The notes beneath the pieces were generated by a model. The model searched no databases. It was given only the letters and a program-made list of their open reading frames with translations, and was not told the DNA's origin. This document shows, in pieces, positions 1 through 7,349 of a DNA stretch of 46,578 nucleotides (position 1 is its first letter; each line of letters starts with the position of its first letter). The stretch is from Rubellimicrobium mesophilum DSM 19309. Lineage in GTDB: Bacteria; Pseudomonadota; Alphaproteobacteria; Rhodobacterales; Rhodobacteraceae. Position numbers and translations under genes: made by a program. The stretch covers positions 1-46,578 of the forward strand of contig NZ_KK088577.1 in NCBI RefSeq assembly GCF_000600335.2, written 5' to 3'.

Positions 1-152
1 GCGAGCGCCTCGTGGCCTATGTGGAGGCGGGCCACTCCTGCCGAGCGGCGGCGCGGGTGTTCGGGGTGAGTGCGAGCACGGCGGTGCGGCTGGCTGCGGC
101 CCACCGGGAGCGCGGCGATGTCAGCCCCAAGCCGCAGGGCCGCGCTCCGGGA
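1..152 (+). pseudogene. IS630-family transposase N-terminal remnant (left-truncated by window edge)
   Basis: The frame starting at base 3 encodes a helix-turn-helix that resembles the N-terminus of IS630-type transposases: an AGHSCRAAARVFGVSAST core followed by a basic PKPQGRAPG-type linker. After the linker the reading continues into low-complexity residues with no trace of the catalytic DDE domain. No terminal inverted repeat or TA target duplication was found before the next gene. The gene begins outside the window, so only the decayed 3' limit can be judged. It is most likely a dead fragment of an insertion sequence. A solitary HTH protein is a less likely alternative. Confidence 0.55.
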
Positions 153-369
153 GCCGCAGGGAGTCTCGGCGGGTGGCCGCGCATCTCCGCCTGGGCGTCC
201 CGAGCCGGTCGCGCGCAGGTGCCGATGCTGCCACGCATGCGCCATCCTGCCGCCGTCTTGGTCGCGTCTTGTCGATCCCGAGGCCGCGTCGTCCCCCAAG
301 GGCCGGCAAGTGAAACGCACAGGCAGAGCGCTCGAGAGAATCGCCGTCGCGCGCAGACAGGAGTGGACG

Positions 370-1053
370 ATGAACGACGAAGTGGCGGCTGCGAGCGCGG
401 GCTTGATGTCGGCCTGGACCCCCGCGAGGGGCCTCCACTGGTCGAGCGCCCTCAGCGCCCGTCTCATGGACCGACTCGAGCAGGGCATCCTCCTCGTGCT
501 GTTCAGCCTGCTGTGCTGGCGCATGCTGCCGGGCAGCTTGGCAGCGCACCATTGGTACGCCCTGATGATCCTGCTGTCCGAGAGCACGATCCTGTTCTTC
601 GCGCTGATCCGGCGGCCCACCGCCCAGATCACCGCCAGCCCGGCCGAATGGGCCGTGGCCTTCAGCGGATCGATGGTGCCCCTTCTGGTGGCGAACGGCA
701 GCAGCCCCTTCATGCCGAAGGTCGGGCTCGGGCTGCTGGTCATCGGCTGGATGATCCACACCGGCGCGAAGCTGTCCCTCCGCCGCAGCTTCGGCATCGT
801 CCCCGCCGACCGGGGGGTCAAGACCGGCGGGCTCTACGGGCTCGTCCGCCATCCGATGTACCTGGGCTACCTCGTCACGCATGTGGGCTTCTTCCTGTCC
901 GTGCCCTCCATGTGGAACTACTTCGTCTACGCCTTTACCTGGATCTGCTTCGTCATGCGGATCCGGGCCGAGGAGCGGGTGCTGGGCCACAAGGCCGAAT
1001 ACCGCGCCTACCGCGACCGGGTCCGCTACCGCCTGATCCCCGGCCTCTGGTGA
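370..1053 (+). CDS. Isoprenylcysteine carboxyl methyltransferase (ICMT/PEMT-like) family membrane protein
   Basis: This 227-residue integral membrane protein has several hydrophobic segments (about residues 38-55, 62-78, 93-107, 117-132 and 175-195). The C-terminal signature of the ICMT/phospholipid N-methyltransferase superfamily is clear: GLYGLVRHPMYLGY around residue 155, then a charged RAEERVLG segment, EYRAYRDRVRYRLIPGLW and the stop. In this family the His-Pro and Glu-Glu elements form the SAM site. The substrate in bacteria is usually unknown and may be a lipid or an isoprenoid-type compound. The ATG at 370 is preceded by an AGGAG-like site. The frame stays open upstream but that part is low-complexity. 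The gene is monocistronic and convergent with the glycosyltransferase pair that follows. Confidence 0.8.
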   Translation: MNDEVAAASAGLMSAWTPARGLHWSSALSARLMDRLEQGILLVLFSLLCWRMLPGSLAAHHWYALMILLSESTILFFALIRRPTAQITASPAEWAVAFSGSMVPLLVANGSSPFMPKVGLGLLVIGWMIHTGAKLSLRRSFGIVPADRGVKTGGLYGLVRHPMYLGYLVTHVGFFLSVPSMWNYFVYAFTWICFVMRIRAEERVLGHKAEYRAYRDRVRYRLIPGLW

Positions 1054-1082
1054 CGCGCGGCCCGGCGGCGCGGGAAGTCGAG

Positions 1083-1120
1083 CGGACCCTGCCTCTTCGG
1101 GCCGGGTCCGTTCCCGTTCC
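1083..1120. terminator. Hairpin between convergent genes, probable terminator
   Basis: CGGACCC at 1083-1089 pairs with GGGTCCG at 1104-1110. An inner 3-bp stem (91-93 with 100-102) closes a TCTTCG loop. A pyrimidine-rich tail follows on the plus strand. Its position between convergent stops at 1053 and 1136 fits a terminator for the methyltransferase gene. Confidence 0.5.
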
Positions 1121-1135
1121 GACGCCTTGGTCGCG

Positions 1136-1867
1136 TTATGTGATCTCGTGGGCCCGCGCCAGCTTGCGTCGCCGCAGGAGCCAGGCCACCCCGGCGAGGT
1201 CCACGACGCCGACCAGGGCCCGGCCCAGGTTCGAGTATTTCGAGCGGCCCGCCCGCCGGTCGGCATGGTCCACGTCCATGAGCAGGACCGCGTAGCCCTC
1301 GCGCCGGATCAGGGCCGGCATGAAGCGGTGGATGTGGTCGAAGAAGGGCAGGGCCAGATAGGCCTCGCGCGGGAAGGCCTTGAGCCCGCAGCCGCTGTCG
1401 CGCACCCCGTCGCGCAGCAGCGCCTGCCTCACTGCGTTGGCGAGGCGCGAGGCTGCGCGTCGCGACCAGATGTCCTGCCGCCGCCGCCGCTGCCCCTGCA
1501 CCAGGCCGAGCCGAGGGTCCGCGTCCGGCCCGAGGAGGGGCGCCGCCAGCCGGGGCAGCTCGGCCGCCGGGTTCTGGCCGTCGGCGTCGAGCGTCACGAT
1601 GATCCGCCCCCGGGCCGCCAGGATGCCGGTCCGCAGCGCCGCCGATTGCCCGCAGGAGGACTCGTGCCGGATGACGCGGACCTGCGGCAGCTCGGGCCGC
1701 AGCGCCAGCGCCGCCTCGCCGGTCCCGTCGCCCGAGCCGTCGTCCACCAGCACGATCTCGTGCGGGATGGACGCCAGGGCCGACGCGATGTCGCGCAGGA
1801 GCGGGCCGACATTGGGGGCCTCGTCCTTCGCCGGCAGGACGACGGAGAGGGCGATGGCGTCGGTCAT
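1136..1867 (-). CDS. Family 2 glycosyltransferase, dolichol-phosphate-mannose-synthase/ArnC-like
   Basis: The protein has 243 residues and a GT-A fold. Visible motifs are LSVVLPAKDEAPNVG at the N-terminus, VDDGSGDGT near residue 40 for nucleotide-sugar binding, and the metal-binding TLDADGQNPA near residue 90. A basic SRRAASRLANAVRQ segment and a SGCGLKAF motif typical of the DPM1/ArnC group follow. There is no C-terminal pair of membrane helices as in E. coli ArnC, so it resembles the soluble DPM1 form. It presumably transfers a sugar onto a polyprenyl phosphate on the cytoplasmic face. Its ATG overlaps the stop of the GT39 gene as ATGA, so the two are translationally coupled and probably act in one pathway. 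Confidence 0.85.
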   Translation of the reverse strand: MTDAIALSVVLPAKDEAPNVGPLLRDIASALASIPHEIVLVDDGSGDGTGEAALALRPELPQVRVIRHESSCGQSAALRTGILAARGRIIVTLDADGQNPAAELPRLAAPLLGPDADPRLGLVQGQRRRRQDIWSRRAASRLANAVRQALLRDGVRDSGCGLKAFPREAYLALPFFDHIHRFMPALIRREGYAVLLMDVDHADRRAGRSKYSNLGRALVGVVDLAGVAWLLRRRKLARAHEIT

Positions 1868-3438
1868 GGGGAGGCCTCCGGCACCCGGTAGAGGACGTAG
1901 TCCTTGCTGTTGAACACGCGGCGCAGGACCGGCTCCATCGGCACCCCGGAGACGTCGTAGCGCGTCACCACCATCCCGCCCGGATGCTCCGTCGCCCAGG
2001 CCTGGAGCGCGCCGGGCTCGGTCAGGTGCGCGACCGGGCCGTCCAGGCGCCCCGCGAAGTTGAACTGGCCGTGGTAGACGCTGTCCGCGGTGGCGAGGCC
2101 CTTCGCCTCGTTCGCGGCCAGGATGCGCCCGATGGGTGCCGGATCGTAGCCCGCGAAGAGGAGTGGCGAGGCCGCGAGGAGGAAGCCGAGCAGGGTCAGC
2201 GGCGCCGCGAGCGACAGGGTCGCCCGGGCGTCCCGCCGCCACAGCGCCCCCGCCAGGAGCACCGCGACGAGGATCACGCAGGACACCAGCCCCGCGAGCG
2301 TCACCCCGCTGCCGTTGACCGTCACGTCCGGCACCCGACCCGCCGCCGTCGCGAGCACGAGGAGGAGGGCCAGCAGGGACGGCACGAGCGGCAGGAGCCG
2401 CGTGGCCCAGCCGCCCTCGTGCGGGAGGCTCATCCCGGAGAGCAGCAGCGCGAGGGCCGGAAGCTCCGGCACGAGATAGTGGGGCTGCTTGCCGCTGATG
2501 AGGCTGAAGGCCAGGAAGGCCGTTGCCGCCCAGACCGTCAGGAGGCGGCCGGGCTCGTCGGCCCAGAGGCGGCGAGGGGCCAGCGCGGACAGCCCCGCCG
2601 GCGTCCAGCCCCAGGGCCAGGCATAGAGGGGCAGCAGGGCCAGGAAGAACCAGAACGGCCTTTCGTGCGCGAAGGCCGCCACCATGCGCCCGGCGCTCTG
2701 GCGCCAGAGGACCTCCTCGCGGTAGTCGGGCCCGCCCAGGACGACGGCCGGCGCGAGCCAGAGCGCGACCAGGGCCAGCGCGAACAGGAGCGCGAGCCCG
2801 AGGTCCCTCAGCCAACGCCCGTAGCCCGGCCGCGTGGCCGGCTCGGCCCAGAGCGGCATCAGGAGAGCCGCCGGGGCCAGATGGACGAGGATCACCGGCC
2901 CCTTCGCATAGACGCCGAGCGCGATGGCCGCGCCGAGCGAAAGGACCGACCGCCGCCCGCCCCCACGCCGCAGCGTCATCAGCGCGAGAAGGCCCCAGAG
3001 CGTGGCCGTCCCCAGCATCGTGTCGAACATCGTCGAGGAGCCGTAGACCAGGAACGCCCCCGTCGTCACCAGGATCATCGCCGCGAGCCCCGCGCGCCTC
3101 CGCTGCCCGGGCCAGAGCCGTCGGGCGAGGAGCCAGGTGAGGCCCAGCGAGGCCAGGCCGAAGGCGGGCGCGACCAGCCGCGCGCCGAGCTCGGTGACGC
3201 CGGCGAAGGCCCAGACGAGGTCGACCAGCCAGAACAGCAGCGGCGGCTTGTGCCCGTAGAGATCCCCGTTCATGTGCGGGACGAGCCAGCTCCGGTCGCG
3301 CCACATCTCCCAGGCGACCGTGAGGTAGCGCGTCTCGTCGATGGGCAGCGGCGGTCTCAGCCGCAGCATGACGATGGTGAAGGCAACGAAGGCCAATGCC
3401 GCCGCCAGGATCGCCCAGCGCGAGGAAAGGAAGGTCAT
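1864..3438 (-). CDS. Family 39 (ArnT/PMT-like) membrane glycosyltransferase
   Basis: This 524-residue polytopic protein shows the ArnT/PMT pattern. An acidic first periplasmic loop, PLPIDETRYLTVAWEM, contains the Asp-Glu pair expected at the catalytic site. GDLYGHKPPLLFWL follows, then about ten hydrophobic helices and a soluble C-terminal periplasmic domain from about residue 430. Enzymes of this family use a polyprenyl-phosphate sugar as donor and modify lipid A or other envelope acceptors. Immediately downstream and overlapping by four bases is the GT2 that could make the donor. The acceptor cannot be deduced. No strong Shine-Dalgarno sequence is evident before the start at 3438. Confidence 0.85.
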   Translation of the reverse strand: MTFLSSRWAILAAALAFVAFTIVMLRLRPPLPIDETRYLTVAWEMWRDRSWLVPHMNGDLYGHKPPLLFWLVDLVWAFAGVTELGARLVAPAFGLASLGLTWLLARRLWPGQRRRAGLAAMILVTTGAFLVYGSSTMFDTMLGTATLWGLLALMTLRRGGGRRSVLSLGAAIALGVYAKGPVILVHLAPAALLMPLWAEPATRPGYGRWLRDLGLALLFALALVALWLAPAVVLGGPDYREEVLWRQSAGRMVAAFAHERPFWFFLALLPLYAWPWGWTPAGLSALAPRRLWADEPGRLLTVWAATAFLAFSLISGKQPHYLVPELPALALLLSGMSLPHEGGWATRLLPLVPSLLALLLVLATAAGRVPDVTVNGSGVTLAGLVSCVILVAVLLAGALWRRDARATLSLAAPLTLLGFLLAASPLLFAGYDPAPIGRILAANEAKGLATADSVYHGQFNFAGRLDGPVAHLTEPGALQAWATEHPGGMVVTRYDVSGVPMEPVLRRVFNSKDYVLYRVPEASP

Positions 3439-3566
3439 GGTCGCATCCGTGCTGGCGCCGGCCTCCCGCTGCGGGGAACCAGGGTCGCGCGGGCCTTACC
3501 AGCAAGGGTCCGGCAGCGGAAGGGGCGCCAGCGACGGACCGGGTGCTCGGCGGACGCGAGCTTTTG

Positions 3567-3582
3567 TTAAGCATTTGTTAAC
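3567..3582 (+). promoter_or_regulatory. CtrA full-box candidate TTAA-N7-TTAAC
   Basis: TTAA at 3567-3570 and TTAAC at 3578-3582 are separated by exactly seven bases, which matches the alphaproteobacterial CtrA consensus. TTAA words are rare in this GC-rich window. The site lies 68 bp upstream of the GTG of the 117-residue protein and 129 bp upstream of the divergent GT39 gene, so it could control either or both. Confidence 0.6.
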
Positions 3583-3613
3583 GAAAGTGGCGACAAGTCC
3601 GGCCCGCTTCCGT

Positions 3614-3639
3614 TATCCCTGGCGCAATGACGAGGGATA
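3614..3639 (+). other. Hairpin in 5' leader of the 117-residue protein gene
   Basis: TATCCCT at 3614-3620 pairs perfectly with AGGGATA at 3633-3639 across a 12-nt loop. It ends ten bases before the GTG start, so it could sequester the weak ribosome site or serve as a transcription-factor operator. Confidence 0.35.
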
Positions 3640-3649
3640 GGACGTAATC

Positions 3650-4003
3650 GTGACACCGGCGCGCAACGCGACCCTGGACCAGATGACCGAGTTCGCCATG
3701 GAGGAGCTGCTGTCCGGCGATGGAGAGCGCAAGCGCGCCATGGTGCGCCGCATGGCCGAGCGCTGGCCCGCCGAGCCCGCCCTGGCGCTCGTCTATGCCG
3801 TGACCTGCGCCACCGAGGCCATCGAGGACGCCTTCGGCGAGGCGGCGGCGCGCGACCCGGTCGTCCCCTTGGGCTACCGGCTCTCGGCGCTGGTGTCGGC
3901 CGACGTGCACGCGGTGCAGTCCATGGGCCAGATTCCCTCGGTGGCCGAGGACCTCCTGCACTTCTGGCGTCGGGTCGATCCGCAGTTCCTCCGGATCGTC
4001 TGA
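3650..4003 (+). CDS. Hypothetical 117-residue cytoplasmic protein, possibly CtrA-regulated
   Basis: I cannot assign a function. The protein is soluble and mostly helical by composition, with no signal peptide and no membrane segment. It begins MTPARNATLDQMTEFAMEEL and includes a run rich in Arg, Glu and Ala followed by a VYAVTCATEAIEDAFG stretch. The GTG start at 3650 was chosen because the protein reads coherently from there and the leader carries a CtrA box and a hairpin just upstream. Its stop lies only five bases from the stop of the convergent membrane regulator. Its association with a CtrA box suggests cell-cycle or motility-linked expression; that is an inference. Confidence 0.7.
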   Translation: MTPARNATLDQMTEFAMEELLSGDGERKRAMVRRMAERWPAEPALALVYAVTCATEAIEDAFGEAAARDPVVPLGYRLSALVSADVHAVQSMGQIPSVAEDLLHFWRRVDPQFLRIV

Positions 4004-4007
4004 CGCC

Positions 4008-4730
4008 TCAGACCATCCGGATCGCGCCCTTGTCCACGGCCAGGGTATAGCCCTTGCGCGCGATGTTCTTGACCAGAAGCTCGCTCACCATCTGGTTGCC
4101 CAGCGTGTCGCGCAGCCGCTTGATCCGCGTGGCCCCCGCCGCCTCGTCGCATTGGCTCGCGTCGCGGCCCGAGATCACCGCCTCGATCTGCGAGCCCGAG
4201 AGCACCTCGTCGTCCATCCGCGCCTCGGCCAGCACGGCCAGCGTCTCGATCGCCGCCTCGGTCAGCTTGAACTCGAAGTTGTTGAGGTAGACCGTGTTCG
4301 TCTCGCGCGAGATGAGGAGCGAGTTGACCTCGATCCCCTTCCGCTCGATCTGGCCCATCCGGCGGTTCAGGGCGACCAGCATGACGAGGAAGGCCACCGC
4401 CGCGATCATCATCGCGGTCGCGAAGACCAGCAGCACGAAGATGATCGTCCGGTAGGAGGTCAGCACCTCGCCGAAGGCGGTGCCGGACTGGGCCAGCACC
4501 TCGAGGAGCCGCAGCTCCCTCTGGGTGGTGAAGTCCTGCTCGACGAAGAGCCGTTCCACCCGGTTGTTGAAGGCGTTGGCGTCTGGGAGGTTCAGGAACA
4601 GCAGCACCGCCGCCACGAGCAGGATGGCGACGATGGCCGCGATCCCCCAGAGCACGGCCCGGCTGCCCCAGGCTCGCGCCTCGGCGGAGGTGACATCAGT
4701 AGCGGAGGAAATACTGGCCAGCGCTTTCAC
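4008..4730 (-). CDS. Membrane-anchored regulator with C-terminal winged-helix (OmpR/PhoB-type) domain
   Basis: The protein has 240 residues. Two hydrophobic helices lie at about residues 27-48 and 97-121, with a loop of about 45 residues between them that should be periplasmic. The C-terminal 100 residues look like a PhoB-type DNA-binding wing: an FKLTEAAIETLAVLAEA helix, TRIKRLRDTLG as recognition helix, and LLVKNIARKGYTLAV as the wing hairpin. No receiver or kinase domain is present. The order is the reverse of ToxR and CadC, whose DNA-binding domain is N-terminal. The start overlaps the end of the upstream secreted-protein gene by 35 bases, implying coupling. The target genes are unknown. 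Confidence 0.72.
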   Translation of the reverse strand: MKALASISSATDVTSAEARAWGSRAVLWGIAAIVAILLVAAVLLFLNLPDANAFNNRVERLFVEQDFTTQRELRLLEVLAQSGTAFGEVLTSYRTIIFVLLVFATAMMIAAVAFLVMLVALNRRMGQIERKGIEVNSLLISRETNTVYLNNFEFKLTEAAIETLAVLAEARMDDEVLSGSQIEAVISGRDASQCDEAAGATRIKRLRDTLGNQMVSELLVKNIARKGYTLAVDKGAIRMV

Positions 4731-4977
4731 GTCTTTCCTCCAGTCCCGACTCGTCGAAGGTAGTCAGGACCTCGAGGAGTTGCCAGCCGTCCGCGGCGAG
4801 TCGGGGTCGCAGCTCCTCCTCGGCCGAGGGCACGGAGCAGGCGCCGAAGATCTCGGCCACGCCGTACTGGAGCTCCAGCGGGTTCTCCCGCGAGGCCTTG
4901 TAGTCGGCATAGCAGGCCGCCTGCGCCTGGGCGCCGAGGGCAAGGGTCACGAGCAGGGAGAGGAGGAGGACGCGCAT
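4696..4977 (-). CDS. Small secreted Cys-containing protein, hypothetical
   Basis: The 93-residue product begins with a clean signal peptide (MRVLLLSLLVTLALG, cleavage after AQA). The mature part of about 73 residues has cysteines at positions 22 and 47 (ACYADY and FGACSVP), which could form one disulfide in the periplasm. The remainder is acidic and has no recognised motif. Its last 35 bases overlap the start of the membrane-anchored winged-helix regulator, so the two probably form one transcription unit. It could be the periplasmic partner or sensor input of that regulator, but this rests on position alone. Confidence 0.65.
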   Translation of the reverse strand: MRVLLLSLLVTLALGAQAQAACYADYKASRENPLELQYGVAEIFGACSVPSAEEELRPRLAADGWQLLEVLTTFDESGLEERRESAGQYFLRY

Positions 4978-5226
4978 GGTACTTAGGTGCCCGGACGGTC
5001 TCTGCTATTCAATAACTTTCCATCGCACCCGCGACCGATGGTTGCGGACAGGCGATAGCCCGGCCGCCGTCATTGCATGACATCGGCCCCGGCGCGATCT
5101 GGGGGCAAGCCGGTCCGAATCCCCTATGCGGGCCTCCGACGCGTCGGAGGGGGCCGAGTGCTTCGGCAGAGGCTCCCGGGCAACGGGGGCTGAAGGTCGA
5201 GCAGTGGCGCGGGCCCGTCGCCCCAG
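4978..5226. other. Structured 249-bp region between the secreted-protein gene and rnhB
   Basis: No gene is visible. On the minus strand it should hold the promoter of the secreted protein/regulator pair; an AT-richer patch lies at about 5008-5022. It also contains a perfect 18-bp palindrome at 5133-5150. No tRNA, SRP, tmRNA or RNase P signature was recognised. Confidence 0.5.
5133..5150. repeat. Perfect 18-bp palindrome upstream of rnhB
   Basis: CCTCCGAC at 5133-5140 and GTCGGAGG at 5143-5150 flank a GC centre, so the whole block equals its own reverse complement. It could be a dimeric regulator's operator or an RNA hairpin. Confidence 0.5.
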
Positions 5227-5958
5227 TTGGTCCGCGCCGAATCCGGGAGGGGTCCCTCGGGATCCCTCCCGACTTCTTCCCGGCCGCTTGCCGCCCCCTT
5301 CGCGGCGCGGCCAGATGGGCGCCATGAGAATCACCCCGACTTCGCCCATGAGGAGTCCCTGGTCGCCCGGGGCGCCCGCAACGTCGCCGGCGTGGACGAG
5401 GTCGGCCGGGGACCGCTCGCCGGCCCCGTCGTGGCCGCCGCCGTGATCCTCGACCCCGCCCGAATCCCGCCGGGCCTCCACGACAGCAAGAGCCTGAGCC
5501 GCCGCGCCCGCGAGAGGGCGGACCTCCTCATCCGCGAATCGGCGCGGATCGGCCTTGGCGAGGCCTCGGTCGAGGAGATCGAGGAGCTCAACATCTCGCG
5601 CGCCACGCATCTTGCCATGGAGCGGGCGGTGGCCGCCCTGGGCGCCGCCCCGGACCACGCCCTGGTCGATGGCCTGCATCTGCCGCCGAATCTGCCCTGC
5701 CCGGGCTCTCCCCTGGTGCGCGGCGACTCGCGGAGCCTCTCGATCGCCGCCGCCTCCATCGTGGCCAAGGTGTGGCGCGACGGGATCATGGTCGCGCTGG
5801 CGCAACAGCATCCCGGCTACGGCTGGGAGACCAACATGGGCTACGGGTCAAAAAGCCACATGGCGGCGCTACAGGCCAAGGGCCCCACCCCACATCATAG
5901 GCGCACCTTCGCCCCGGTCCACAAGCTCTTGTGGCAAGAGGGAACGGCAAGCCGCTGA
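5227..5958 (+). CDS. rnhB: Ribonuclease HII
   Basis: RNase HII cleaves the RNA strand of RNA/DNA hybrids and removes misincorporated ribonucleotides. The motif VAGVDEVGRGPLAGPVV supplies the first catalytic Asp-Glu pair. LHDSKSLS, DHALVDG and SIAAASIVAKVWRD supply the remaining conserved acids and the basic site. HPGYGWETNMGYGSKSH near the C-terminus completes the family pattern. The start is uncertain. The domain begins near 5334, where a normal protein of about 205 residues would start, but no ATG, GTG or TTG lies in frame there. The nearest are TTG at 5227, which adds a low-complexity leader crossed by a hairpin, and a non-canonical CTG at 5359. An ATG at 5324 is one base out of frame. Confidence 0.88.
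   Translation: MVRAESGRGPSGSLPTSSRPLAAPFAARPDGRHENHPDFAHEESLVARGARNVAGVDEVGRGPLAGPVVAAAVILDPARIPPGLHDSKSLSRRARERADLLIRESARIGLGEASVEEIEELNISRATHLAMERAVAALGAAPDHALVDGLHLPPNLPCPGSPLVRGDSRSLSIAAASIVAKVWRDGIMVALAQQHPGYGWETNMGYGSKSHMAALQAKGPTPHHRRTFAPVHKLLWQEGTASR
5245..5270 (+). other. 10-bp-stem hairpin just upstream of the rnhB domain (terminator- or attenuator-like)
   Basis: GGGAGGGGTC at 5245-5254 pairs with GATCCCTCCC at 5261-5270 with one G-U pair and a 6-nt loop. A pyrimidine-rich stretch (GACTTCTTCCC) follows. It lies inside the reading frame only if the distal TTG at 5227 is used, which argues against that start. Confidence 0.45.
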
Positions 5959-5971
5959 TCACATTTCGTTT

Positions 5972-6000
5972 TTGACACTCCCCCTCGCTGCCGCCAACTT
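5972..6000 (+). promoter_or_regulatory. Candidate ccrM promoter
   Basis: A perfect TTGACA at 5972-5977 is followed 17 bases later by a weak -10 (CAACTT, 5995-6000). It lies in the 87-bp gap between rnhB and ccrM. No GANTC site (the target of CcrM) occurs in this gap. Confidence 0.35.
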
Positions 6001-6013
6001 ACCCACAACCAGA

Positions 6014-6027
6014 GCGGAAAAATCCGC
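6014..6027 (+). other. Short inverted repeat in the ccrM leader
   Basis: GCGGA and TCCGC flank an AAAA loop, ending 18 bases before the ccrM ATG. It could be an operator half-site pair or a small leader hairpin. Confidence 0.3.
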
Positions 6028-6045
6028 CGGTTCATGAGGCAGTGA

Positions 6046-7155
<1,110 letters not shown>

Positions 7156-7169
7156 GCTTTCAAAGAATT

Positions 7170-7191
7170 GGCCCGTCCTTTCGGACGGGCC
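7170..7191 (-). terminator. Hairpin, probable terminator for mutY (minus strand)
   Basis: GGCCCGTCC at 7170-7178 pairs perfectly with GGACGGGCC at 7183-7191 around a TTTC loop. Read on the minus strand it is followed by AATTCTTTG, a partly T-rich tail, so it can stop transcription arriving from mutY. Confidence 0.5.
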
Positions 7192-7241
7192 TCCAGACCG
7201 CCGGAGCCGGCGTGCGCCCTCATGCGCCCGGCTCCCACCTG

Positions 7242-7282
7242 GGGCCCCGCTGATGGCTCGCTACCCAGCGGGGTCCTTTTTT
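7242..7282 (+). terminator. Rho-independent terminator after ccrM
   Basis: An 11-bp stem (7242-7252 with 7266-7276, one G-U pair) is followed directly by six T residues at 7277-7282 and then a further T-rich run. Confidence 0.85.
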
Positions 7283-7349
7283 CTTGTCGTGCCGCCACTC
7301 TGCCGAAGGCCGAGTCTCGGATCAACTCGCGACTCGCGGGGCCGGTTGC

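Noticed and set aside
1..369. Complete insertion sequence at the left edge
   Set aside because: Only the N-terminal helix-turn-helix portion is recognisable; no DDE domain and no terminal inverted repeat were found in the window.
1984..3570. Long open frame on the plus strand opposite the GT39 gene
   Set aside because: The translation is Arg/Gln/Gly-rich shadow sequence typical of GC-rich antisense frames. The minus-strand protein has real family motifs.
5095..5130. Possible tRNA T-arm (GGTCCGAATCCC) upstream of rnhB
   Set aside because: The loop has C where the invariant T is needed, and no acceptor, D-arm or anticodon stem could be built around it.
5110..5540. Cluster of GAATC (CcrM target) sites before and within rnhB
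   Set aside because: The number is only slightly above what base composition would give, and most are inside the coding frame.
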